DNA from: Paludibacter sp. UBA6032
GTDB lineage: Bacteria > Bacteroidota > Bacteroidia > Bacteroidales > Paludibacteraceae
NCBI GenBank assembly: GCA_002427885.1
Contig: DIZI01000002.1
Span: 1-7,942 of the forward strand
Direction: 5' to 3'
Length of the DNA stretch: 7,942 nucleotides
Below, one piece after another: positions 1 to 6,266 of the stretch. The first letter of the stretch is position 1. Every line of letters starts with the position of its first letter. The position numbers and the translations under genes were made by a program. The notes under the pieces are model-generated. The model saw only the letters and a program-made list of their open reading frames with translations. It searched no databases and was not told the DNA's origin.

Positions 1-74
1 TGAGTTACTGCAAAGTGGGTTAATATGGAAGTTTATTAATATCACTTTATACAAAACGCTAAATTTGAATTAAT

Positions 75-656
75 TTATTCAATACTTTTAACTCGTTCCC
101 ATTCCTCTTTCAATATATTTTGAGTAATTTTTATAATATCATTTTTAATTGATTCATAACTTTGTTCTTTTGCAAAAGAAGAATAATCTGTTGCCAGATT
201 TAAGTCAGTCATTAGTTCTTTTAATTCTTTTGATTTTTCTTCAATAGGATTTAGCATAAGTTCAATTTTATATGAAAAAGATTGCCATTTTTTAAATTCA
301 ACTCTATATTCAGGAGTATTGTTTTTATCGTTCTGAACAATAATCTTTGACATCTCATGACTTGCAATATAATTACTCACATAATTTCTTAATGAATTTA
401 TCCATTCTTGTCGATTATTTGATAGTATATCTTTTTGAATAGATTTTAAAGATAACACAGATTGAATTTTCAGTGTTTTTTCCGCATTTTTTGATTGGTT
501 TTTGTTAATTAGTATGTTTGCAATTATGGTTAATACTCCAATCATTAAAGCCACAATCCAAGGCATATAATTATTGATCTGGATTAAATTATTCAATTCA
601 GAATTATTTGCAGAAAAGGCTTTCAAACTATCATTTAATATTATAGAAAGAATCAT
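75..656 (-). CDS. Uncharacterised single-span membrane protein, 193 aa
   Basis: I cannot name a function. The ATG at 656 opens a 193-residue frame. Residues about 31-50 (from Met31-Pro32 to Ile50) form one strongly hydrophobic segment, preceded by a polar N-terminus and followed by a lysine/asparagine-rich stretch, so a single membrane anchor with a cytoplasmic C-terminal domain is likely. The rest is charged and mostly helical. Recognisable blocks are NRQEWINSLR (81-90), YKIELMLNP (129-137) and ILKEEWERVK (181-190). I have an impression of this block pattern in scattered small membrane proteins of unknown function from many bacteria, but cannot confirm it here. The gene is visibly more AT-rich than the DUF6261 gene upstream, which may mean separate acquisition. 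It lies 94 bp beyond that gene's stop codon, with a strong hairpin between them, so it may have its own promoter. Certain as an ORF; role unknown. Confidence 0.75.
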   Translation of the reverse strand: MILSIILNDSLKAFSANNSELNNLIQINNYMPWIVALMIGVLTIIANILINKNQSKNAEKTLKIQSVLSLKSIQKDILSNNRQEWINSLRNYVSNYIASHEMSKIIVQNDKNNTPEYRVEFKKWQSFSYKIELMLNPIEEKSKELKELMTDLNLATDYSSFAKEQSYESIKNDIIKITQNILKEEWERVKSIE

Positions 657-690
657 ATTTATTTTTTTTAGGTCTATAATTGAATTTAGC

Positions 691-698
691 CAAATTTA
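691..698 (-). promoter_or_regulatory. Possible -7 promoter element for the 193-aa gene
   Basis: The minus strand reads TAAATTTG, which fits the Bacteroidota -7 consensus TAnnTTTG, about 35 bp before the ATG at 656. No TTG/TTTG -33 element is visible at 19-21 bp upstream, where the hairpin arm lies instead. In AT-rich DNA such an octamer can arise by chance, so this is weak. Confidence 0.25.
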
Positions 699-701
699 AT
701 C

Positions 702-740
702 ATCCCCTCTCCGCACTACCCCATAAGTCGAAGAGGGGAT
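702..740 (-). terminator. Strong hairpin after the DUF6261 gene, terminator-like or REP-like
   Basis: ATCCCCTCT (702-710) is the exact reverse complement of AGAGGGGAT (732-740), a 9-bp GC-rich stem. The 21-nt interior can pair further (712-713 with 729-730, and 715-717 with 726-728), leaving an 8-nt loop. It begins 10 bp after the DUF6261 stop codon, where a terminator would sit. The minus-strand sequence that follows is GATTAAATTT rather than a clean T run, so intrinsic termination is not certain; an mRNA 3'-end stabiliser or a dispersed REP-type palindrome are alternatives. Confidence 0.5.
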
Positions 741-750
741 AATCTATTTA

Positions 751-1482
751 TTAAGCTACAGGAGCATCCGTTGCCGGTTTGTCTCCCCGCTTTTTGCTTT
801 GAGTAATGGCATCATTAGCACGACCAATACGGGCATTCATTTCTTTTACAAACTCGGTGTAATCAGCTTCGCCGTTCACAATGATCAGCGCATTGATGCG
901 CTCTACAATTTTGCGGTAAACGGCATCAACTTCCACACGTACTTGTTTCATGCGCAGTTCGGAACGGTTGGCTTCTTCGGAGTTACGCGAACTTTCCAGA
1001 GCGATAAACACATTGTTTTGTCGTTCCAGTTCGGCAATCCAATCTATCACTCCAAGAGTTACCAGATCGGTTGGAACTTTCGTTCTCAAATCAGCAATTA
1101 AGCTCGTGATAAGACCCGATTCTTCATCGTTAGGTTTTGGAGCCAAATTTCCATATCCGTCCAGAATCACCATAACCCTTTTGGCTGCTTCGCGCATTTC
1201 GGCGTTAAAGTGATTCAGTTTGTTGCGTACTGCGTCGGAAAAACCGCGAAATGTAAAGTCACGGTCTTTGTCGCCAGTTTCTATCTGCTCGGTGGTAGCA
1301 CTTTTGGTGATTGCCACCAAAGCCACGCCTTCGTCCTGCAAATGCGGAAGGTAAGCCGCATAAGCATCAACAATACCAAGTGCCTGGGGTGTGTACTTGA
1401 TTACTGTACTGTTGAAGTCGGTTTGAAACTGGTAATGCGCCGCATTACGTTGATTGTTTAAATGCAAACTTTCTACTTTCAT
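751..1482 (-). CDS. DUF6261 family protein, 243 aa
   Basis: This looks like a Bacteroidota DUF6261 protein: no known reaction, soluble, predicted almost entirely helical, no signal peptide and no membrane segment. The opening MKVESLHLNNQRNAAHYQFQ, the TPQALGI block (31-37) and the late VYRKIVERINALI...NGEADYTEFVKEMN region (188-217) fit my memory of the family. The C-terminus (about 229-243) is a polar, Lys/Ala/Pro-rich tail. The open frame extends two codons further to a TTG at 1488, but the ATG at 1482 matches the usual MK-type family start and is preferred. Base composition is more GC-rich than the 193-aa gene on its left. Upstream lies an interval holding a 42-bp tandem repeat array and a candidate promoter about 360 bp away; downstream is a strong hairpin. 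The family assignment is from memory of its pattern, not from a search. Confidence 0.85.
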   Translation of the reverse strand: MKVESLHLNNQRNAAHYQFQTDFNSTVIKYTPQALGIVDAYAAYLPHLQDEGVALVAITKSATTEQIETGDKDRDFTFRGFSDAVRNKLNHFNAEMREAAKRVMVILDGYGNLAPKPNDEESGLITSLIADLRTKVPTDLVTLGVIDWIAELERQNNVFIALESSRNSEEANRSELRMKQVRVEVDAVYRKIVERINALIIVNGEADYTEFVKEMNARIGRANDAITQSKKRGDKPATDAPVA

Positions 1483-1562
1483 AGGCAAACAATTTTAAAG
1501 ATTAGACATAGATTTATATAGAATTCAAGAGATAAAATCTAATGGATCGGGTAAATATTCAG

Positions 1563-1747
1563 TCACACGCTTGTGAATGTTCTTCCGAGGGGTCAGCGAA
1601 GCTTTCACATGCCTGTGAATGTCCCGCTGAGGGGTCAGACAAGCTTTCACATGCTTGTGAATATCCCGCCGAGGGGTCAGCGAAGCTTTCACACGCTTGT
1701 GAATGTTCTGCCAAGGGGTCGGGCAAACTTTCACACTCTTGTTACGC
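1563..1747. repeat. 42-bp tandem repeat array, about 4.4 copies, each full copy with a dyad
   Basis: Four full 42-bp units start at 1563, 1605, 1647 and 1689, and a partial fifth runs from 1731 to about 1747. Each full unit begins TCACAYGCYTGTGAAT, contains a GGGGTC core and ends in AAGCTT or AAACTT. Units differ at about a dozen of the 42 columns. Across each junction of units 2-4 lies TTCACA-N4-TGTGAA, a 6-bp stem with a 4-nt loop (1604-1619, 1646-1661, 1688-1703); unit 1 has a 5-bp version (1563-1576). A 42-bp spacing is about four turns of B-DNA, so the dyads would face the same side of the helix. Because 42 is divisible by three and the unit has no stop, several frames stay open through it. 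The array has no unique spacers, so it is not CRISPR. It occupies the gap between the DUF6261 start and the outer membrane protein stop. Confidence 0.95.
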
Positions 1748-1843
1748 TTATTTTTACCTATAAAACCTTAAATATTCATTTGTTAATAGGGCTTTCAGAG
1801 GATGTATTGTTCTGATATGGCCTATTTTCGGCATTAAACAGGT

Positions 1844-1873
1844 CAAAGATAGAATTAAAATTTATAATAACAA
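1844..1873 (-). promoter_or_regulatory. Bacteroidota-type promoter pointing towards the repeat array and the DUF6261 gene
   Basis: On the minus strand TTG (1873-1871) is followed after exactly 19 bp by TATCTTTG (1851-1844). This fits the Bacteroidota housekeeping promoter (-33 TTG/TTTG, 19-21 bp, -7 TAnnTTTG). Transcription would start near 1837, giving a leader of about 355 nt that contains the whole 42-bp repeat array before the DUF6261 ATG at 1482. I saw no equally good promoter closer to that gene. Confidence 0.5.
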
Positions 1874-1886
1874 GGGTTAATAATAA

Positions 1887-1904
1887 AAATCTAAAAAAAG
1901 ATTT
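1887..1904 (-). terminator. Weak AT-rich hairpin downstream of the efflux operon
   Basis: AAATCT (1887-1892) and AGATTT (1899-1904) can pair with a 6-nt loop. On the minus strand the hairpin is followed by a T-rich stretch (TTTATTATT). It lies about 50 bp beyond the last operon stop codon, a plausible terminator position, but the 6-bp stem has only one G-C pair and is weak. Confidence 0.3.
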
Positions 1905-1953
1905 CAACAGGGGAGGATGGGTGATGTAATAATGTGGTAATGTGAATTGATTT

Positions 1954-3144
1954 CTATTTCGCTCCAATGCTATATCCAACTGTCCATTCAATAAAATCGG
2001 ATACATGGAACGCATAGTCGCGCAGGATAATCCCAACGAAAATGTCATCGGTAATGTGGTATTTCAACCCGATACGTTGGTGAAAGGTGGGGGATTGGTT
2101 TTTAAACTGTTTGCGATAAATATAAAAAGCCGGTTGAAGTACCAACGACATTTTATTGACAACCAATTCGTACGAAGGGAAAATACTGATTTGAAATTTT
2201 TCCATAAAAGGTCCGTCCACATCTACAATATCATTATTCTGAATGGCGACTTGTCCGTTAACCGATTCGTTATATGCCAGATTCAACCCGATACCAATTT
2301 TCGACATTCGACTAATTTGATGGTTAAATGTGCCGGTAATTCCCAAAACGGTAAAATAAGCACCTTCATATTTTTCCAAAATGGCAACATTGGTCAAGGT
2401 ATCGAAAACCAGATTTTTTGTGCTGACAAAAGTGCTGATTTCCCAGTCGTTGGTTGGTTTAAACTTAGGAAGTTGCTGTTTGATGAATTTTGGGCGATCA
2501 TACAAATTATATTTCAAGGCTACTTTGGGAGCAATGGAATTAATTCCCGAATTTGGAATTTTCATGGCTCCGTTCGAAAAATGGGTGAGGCTGAAACCTG
2601 CAATTAAATCCAGGTGGTTAGATAGTTCGAAATCGAGATTCAATCCGGCATCAATGAAAAAAGATTGTCCGGCGCCTATGGCTACATTGTATTGATTGGT
2701 AAGTGGGTTAAACGATTTCCAGTTGGCTGTTGCTCCGAAACTGATTTCGTAGTTAAATGTTCCCCTATTCCAACGCACAAAAGGAGCATTAAAAAAACCG
2801 TATAAAGCAATAGGGTTACCTATTTCTGCCGGGTTATAAAAATCGGCCACGTACATCCCAAATCCCCAGTTCGGGTATTTATAAATTTGCTCCCACAATT
2901 TATTCCCCGTTGTTTGTTTGGACAATTTCAGATAAAGATCCTGATATTCGTCTATATTTGTAGCTTGTGTATTACGTCCCCGTAGAAAATCGTTGGTCTG
3001 AAAAACATACCCGTTCTGATACCCGAACACAATGGATTTATTTTGCCAAAACGAAGGTTTTGTTGTTTTCAACGAATCGTTTTGTGCAAATGTAAAAAGA
3101 GAAAATGCAAGAAATGTAAGCAGTAGATTTAATTTTGAAGTCAT
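1954..3144 (-). CDS. PagL-like acyloxyacyl hydrolase family outer membrane beta-barrel, 396 aa
   Basis: A signal peptide (residues 1-20, cleavage after TFA before QND) leads into a protein rich in alternating polar/hydrophobic strands with many aromatic residues, as expected of an outer membrane barrel. Residues 181-201 (ending in THFSNGAMKIPNSGI) match the lipid A 3-O-deacylase (PagL) active-site segment: His188 and Ser190 fit the catalytic H-x-S. The PagL catalytic Glu lies 12 residues after the Ser; here that position is Asn202, so the classical triad is incomplete. The protein is more than twice the length of PagL (about 150 mature residues), with an extra C-terminal half of further probable strands. 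Its ATG is 9 bp after the RND permease stop codon, so it is almost certainly co-transcribed with the pump. It could be a lipid A deacylase, a related esterase, or an inactive barrel with a structural or transport role. Family call fairly sure, activity not. Confidence 0.8.
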   Translation of the reverse strand: MTSKLNLLLTFLAFSLFTFAQNDSLKTTKPSFWQNKSIVFGYQNGYVFQTNDFLRGRNTQATNIDEYQDLYLKLSKQTTGNKLWEQIYKYPNWGFGMYVADFYNPAEIGNPIALYGFFNAPFVRWNRGTFNYEISFGATANWKSFNPLTNQYNVAIGAGQSFFIDAGLNLDFELSNHLDLIAGFSLTHFSNGAMKIPNSGINSIAPKVALKYNLYDRPKFIKQQLPKFKPTNDWEISTFVSTKNLVFDTLTNVAILEKYEGAYFTVLGITGTFNHQISRMSKIGIGLNLAYNESVNGQVAIQNNDIVDVDGPFMEKFQISIFPSYELVVNKMSLVLQPAFYIYRKQFKNQSPTFHQRIGLKYHITDDIFVGIILRDYAFHVSDFIEWTVGYSIGAK

Positions 3145-3153
3145 AGTTTATTT

Positions 3154-6100
3154 TCAGATTTTTATTTTCTGTTTTTTCATTATCAGTATTAAAATTCCGG
3201 GTAATACAATCAATAATAAAGGCAAAGCTACAATTAATCCGCCAATAACCGCAATGGCAAGCGATTGATGCATTTGTGCACCGGCGCCAATACCCAGCGC
3301 CAATGGAATTAATGCGACGATTGCACCGCTGGCAGTCATTAATTTAGGCCGCAAACGCGCCGAAATGGCATAAACCAAAGCTTGTTTTACATCGGTATGT
3401 TTTAGTTCAGTCAAAAATTGCTGAATGGTAAAAATACTATTTTCACCAATAATTCCCACAATCATAATTAATCCGGTGTAACTTCCCACATTAAGTGCTG
3501 TATTTGTGAAAAATAAAGCTGCAACGCCACCAACTACACCCAGCGAACTCACAAAAATAACGGTGAGCGAGAGTTTGAGATCTTTGAACATAAAGAGCAC
3601 CACAGTAAATACCAGCAATCCGGCTATAAACAGTATTTTCAATAATTCGGAGAACGATTGTTGCTGTTCGGCGTATGAGCCTCCATATTCAATCTGATAG
3701 GAGTTCGGAAGATTTATTTTGCCTACTTTCTGCTGAATATCCTTCATTACACTTCCCAAATCGCGGTTGTTCAGACGGGCAGTCACTACGCCCATGGTTT
3801 GCAGATTTTCGCGTTCAATTTCGGTAACACCGCTTTGAATGCTGAAATCGGCCATTTCGCTGACAGGAATATAATCGCCGGTGCCGGTGCACACTTTCGC
3901 ATTTTTCATCTCCTCAATCGGCGTTTTGTTATTCTGAGGAAAAATCATACGGATATTGGTCAATTGTTCTCTTTCGGGAATTGAACCAATGACCAAACCG
4001 GAAATGTAAGTTTCAGTTTGCGCCTGCAAATCATCAGGATTAAGTCCGAATTGTTTCAGCTTTTCTTCTTTTGGAAGTATTTTCAACATGGGCCCTGCCA
4101 CCACAATTCCATCAAAAACGTCAGCAGTTCCATCAATCGTTTTCAGACTGTCGGCTACTTGTTTAGAAAGTACCTGTAGTTTTTGGTTGTTATCGCCAAA
4201 TATTTTTATTTCGATGGGTTGAACGCTGCTCATCAAATCGCCAAGCATATCGGTAATTACCTGCCCGAAGTCAACCGTCAAAGCCGGTAATGTCTTTTCA
4301 ATGCGTTTTCTGATATCGTCAGAGACTTCGTCCGTCTTTTTATTTCGTTTAGTTTTTAATTCAATCAGGTAATCGCCGCGGTTGGGCTCGGTAATGAAAA
4401 AGCCCATTTGAGTTCCGGTGCGTCGCGAATACGTTTTTACTTCGGGTGTAGTTTCCAGAATATGATCCACTTCGTTCAACATACGGTTCGTTTCTTCAAG
4501 CGATGTTCCCGGAGGCGAATTGTAGTCAAGCACAATCGATCCTTCATCCATTTCGGGCAAAAATCCCGTTTGCAACTTTGGTAACATCAGCACAAGGCTC
4601 AGGATTAATACCACCACAAAAGCAATGCTGATATATGGCCGTTTGATGAAAACTTCAATCCACGGACGATGTTTTACAAGATGAACTTCAGTCGATTCGG
4701 AACGGGGTTTGTTTTTTGATAAAAGCAGGTAAATAACCGGTAACCCAAGCCAGGTAACGATAAATGAACAAACCAGGGTGATGATCATGGTTTCGGTCAG
4801 AATCTTGAAATAAGCTCCTGCTACGCCAGACATTAATTCAAACGGAATGAGAATAACAATGGTGCTGAGCGATGAACTAACCATAGATGGGAACAGAAAA
4901 CTAATGGCTTTGCCCACTAATTCCTTTGGTTTCTTGTCGGGAAATTCCTCGTGCGTCCGGTGAATTTGCTCCACTACAATTATGGCATCATCGATGATAA
5001 GCCCAATGGAAGCGGCAATGGCACCAATGGTCATGATATTGAAATCGTAACCAATAAAAGCCATGCTGATAAAAGTGAGCGCCAGAGTCATGGGAATTGT
5101 TATCAGAAGAACCGAACCGGCTTTGTAGGATTGCAGGAATAACAAAACCACGATAATGGACAGTGCTAATCCAATCCAAAGTACATCGATAATACTTCGA
5201 ATACTGGTTTTTACAAATTCAGCCTGATTGTAATAGGGTTTCAAAACCACACCTTTGGGCAGGATTTTATTCAGCTCATCCACTTTTTGAGAAACCTGAT
5301 TGGCCACATCGATCAAATTGCTTTTGGGCTGCTTTACCACGGCAATTAACGGCACGTTTTTCCCGTCGGCTTTGATTTTGATATATTCATTTTGTTCGGC
5401 GACTTGAACGGTAGATACATCACCGATTTTCACCTTTCGGATTCCGTTGTCGAAAATAACCAACTCTTTCAGTTGCTCAATGTTTTTGAGCGTGGCATCG
5501 GTTACCGTTAAATACATTCGGTTGTAATCGATGGTGTAACCGGTGGATTTGATAAAATCGGTTTGCTGCAGAATTTTCTGAATGTCAAGCGGATTGATTT
5601 TAAGTGTGCTAAGCTCCCGTTCATTCAGCACAATGCGGTATTCTTTTTCTTTTCCACCAATAACCTGTATCGATGAAACTCCCTGGATTCTGGATAAATA
5701 CGGTTTTATAGTATATTGTGCAATCAATTTAAGCTCTACCGGACTTTTGGTGTCCGATTGAAGCGAGTAACCCATGACCGGCAAAATAGATGGATTCATT
5801 TTCTCCACCGTAATCTGAACATCGGGTGGCAAATCGTTTTTAATCTGTGTAATCTGTGATTCTACCTGTTGCTTGTCTAAGTCTATGTCGGAATTCCAAC
5901 TCATAAACGCTGAAATTTCACAACTTCCCATGCTGGTTGTGCTTCGGATCAGTTGTATATTATCGACTCCTTTTATTGCGTTTTCGAGTGGTTTGGTGAC
6001 TGTAACCATCATTTTCTCAACGGGTTGTTCACCATTTTGAGCAATGATTTTAATTTTCGGGAAAGTCACATTTGGAAAAAGCGATGTTTTCATGTTTTGG

Positions 6101-6180
6101 TACGAAAACGCCCCGCCTATCAAAATAAGCAATAATATGACTGCTATCGGACTTTTAAAACGGACAAAAATCTTTTCCAT
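3154..6180 (-). CDS. RND efflux permease, CusA/CzcA-like, 1008 aa
   Basis: This is the inner membrane, proton-driven pump of a tripartite efflux system. Layout: first membrane helix at about 9-28; first periplasmic half to about 330; helices at about 331-350, 355-375, 380-404, 428-447, 460-488 and 514-533; second periplasmic half about 535-845; five final helices about 846-1000. The length is typical of the family. FLPEMDEGSIV (540-550) and RLRPKLMT (942-949) resemble heavy-metal RND pumps. Putative proton-relay residues are Asp397, Asp398, Glu913 and Lys946, a mixture of drug-type and metal-type patterns. Two of the three CusA copper-shuttle methionines are absent by hand alignment (Asp552 and Arg601 in their places, Met645 retained), so Cu/Ag export is doubtful and the substrate unknown. 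I chose the ATG at 6180 (MEKIFVRFKSP). The frame stays open to an ATG at 6243, but those 21 codons are simply the heptamer repeat array. Upstream is the four-helix-bundle cassette, then the adaptor; downstream the barrel gene follows after 9 bp. Confidence 0.95.
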   Translation of the reverse strand: MEKIFVRFKSPIAVILLLILIGGAFSYQNMKTSLFPNVTFPKIKIIAQNGEQPVEKMMVTVTKPLENAIKGVDNIQLIRSTTSMGSCEISAFMSWNSDIDLDKQQVESQITQIKNDLPPDVQITVEKMNPSILPVMGYSLQSDTKSPVELKLIAQYTIKPYLSRIQGVSSIQVIGGKEKEYRIVLNERELSTLKINPLDIQKILQQTDFIKSTGYTIDYNRMYLTVTDATLKNIEQLKELVIFDNGIRKVKIGDVSTVQVAEQNEYIKIKADGKNVPLIAVVKQPKSNLIDVANQVSQKVDELNKILPKGVVLKPYYNQAEFVKTSIRSIIDVLWIGLALSIIVVLLFLQSYKAGSVLLITIPMTLALTFISMAFIGYDFNIMTIGAIAASIGLIIDDAIIVVEQIHRTHEEFPDKKPKELVGKAISFLFPSMVSSSLSTIVILIPFELMSGVAGAYFKILTETMIITLVCSFIVTWLGLPVIYLLLSKNKPRSESTEVHLVKHRPWIEVFIKRPYISIAFVVVLILSLVLMLPKLQTGFLPEMDEGSIVLDYNSPPGTSLEETNRMLNEVDHILETTPEVKTYSRRTGTQMGFFITEPNRGDYLIELKTKRNKKTDEVSDDIRKRIEKTLPALTVDFGQVITDMLGDLMSSVQPIEIKIFGDNNQKLQVLSKQVADSLKTIDGTADVFDGIVVAGPMLKILPKEEKLKQFGLNPDDLQAQTETYISGLVIGSIPEREQLTNIRMIFPQNNKTPIEEMKNAKVCTGTGDYIPVSEMADFSIQSGVTEIERENLQTMGVVTARLNNRDLGSVMKDIQQKVGKINLPNSYQIEYGGSYAEQQQSFSELLKILFIAGLLVFTVVLFMFKDLKLSLTVIFVSSLGVVGGVAALFFTNTALNVGSYTGLIMIVGIIGENSIFTIQQFLTELKHTDVKQALVYAISARLRPKLMTASGAIVALIPLALGIGAGAQMHQSLAIAVIGGLIVALPLLLIVLPGILILIMKKQKIKI

Positions 6181-6185
6181 ATATT

Positions 6186-6262
6186 TAGATGTTAGAACAA
6201 AGAACCAAGAGCCAAGAACCAAGATGTTAGAATCAAGAATCAAGATGTTAGAATCAAGATAT
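6186..6262 (-). repeat. Heptamer array, 11 units of WAGANNN (plus-strand reading)
   Basis: Read on the plus strand, this stretch divides without remainder into eleven 7-bp units that all begin TAGA or AAGA. Variants are AAGAACC, AAGAGCC, AAGAATC, TAGAATC, AAGATGT, TAGATGT, TAGAACA and AAGATAT. Within it, a 19-bp segment at 6220-6238 recurs exactly at 6241-6259. The array ends 4 bp before the stop codon of the four-helix-bundle gene (6267-6269) and 5 bp before the permease start, so it supplies the permease's upstream untranslated sequence; no Shine-Dalgarno motif is visible there. Confidence 0.9.
6201..6224. repeat. 24-bp perfect inverted repeat, left copy
   Basis: This copy begins AGAACCAAGAGCC and ends AACCAAGA. 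It is the exact reverse complement of 6636-6659; pairing breaks at both outer and inner neighbours (6200/6660 and 6225/6635). In minus-strand RNA it would be the 3' arm of a 24-bp duplex enclosing the four-helix-bundle gene. Confidence 0.95.
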
Positions 6263-6266
6263 TCAA

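Noticed and set aside
1..74. Possible gene or regulatory site at the left edge
   Set aside because: Short AT-rich sequence beyond the 193-aa gene's stop codon; no open frame, hairpin or promoter that I could support.
799..1461. Three plus-strand open frames of 83-100 codons
   Set aside because: They are antisense to the DUF6261 gene, whose sequence is family-like, and show no protein features of their own.
1483..1488. Two-codon N-terminal extension of the DUF6261 protein from a TTG
   Set aside because: The ATG at 1482 gives the usual family start, and TTG would be a rare choice.
1525..1734. 69-codon minus-strand frame with 14-residue TPRRDIHKHVKASL-type repeats
   Set aside because: It starts at a GTG inside the array and is open because the unit is a multiple of three without stops. 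Few variable columns fall at its third codon positions, so it looks less coding than the plus frame.
1563..1747. CRISPR array
   Set aside because: The 42-bp units follow one another directly with no unique spacers, and there are no cas genes.
1919..1950. 8-bp periodic TAATAATG/TGGTAATG stretch just after the barrel gene stop
   Set aside because: Only about three imperfect units in AT-rich DNA; too short to separate from chance, though it resembles degenerate intergenic repeats.
2005..2607. 200-codon plus-strand open frame
   Set aside because: It lies wholly within the outer membrane barrel gene on the opposite strand, has no recognisable domain, and the minus frame has a signal peptide and family motif.
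6181..6243. 21-residue N-terminal extension of the RND permease from an ATG at 6243
   Set aside because: It is a translation of the heptamer array; MEKIFVRFKSP at 6180 is the normal RND start followed directly by the first membrane helix.
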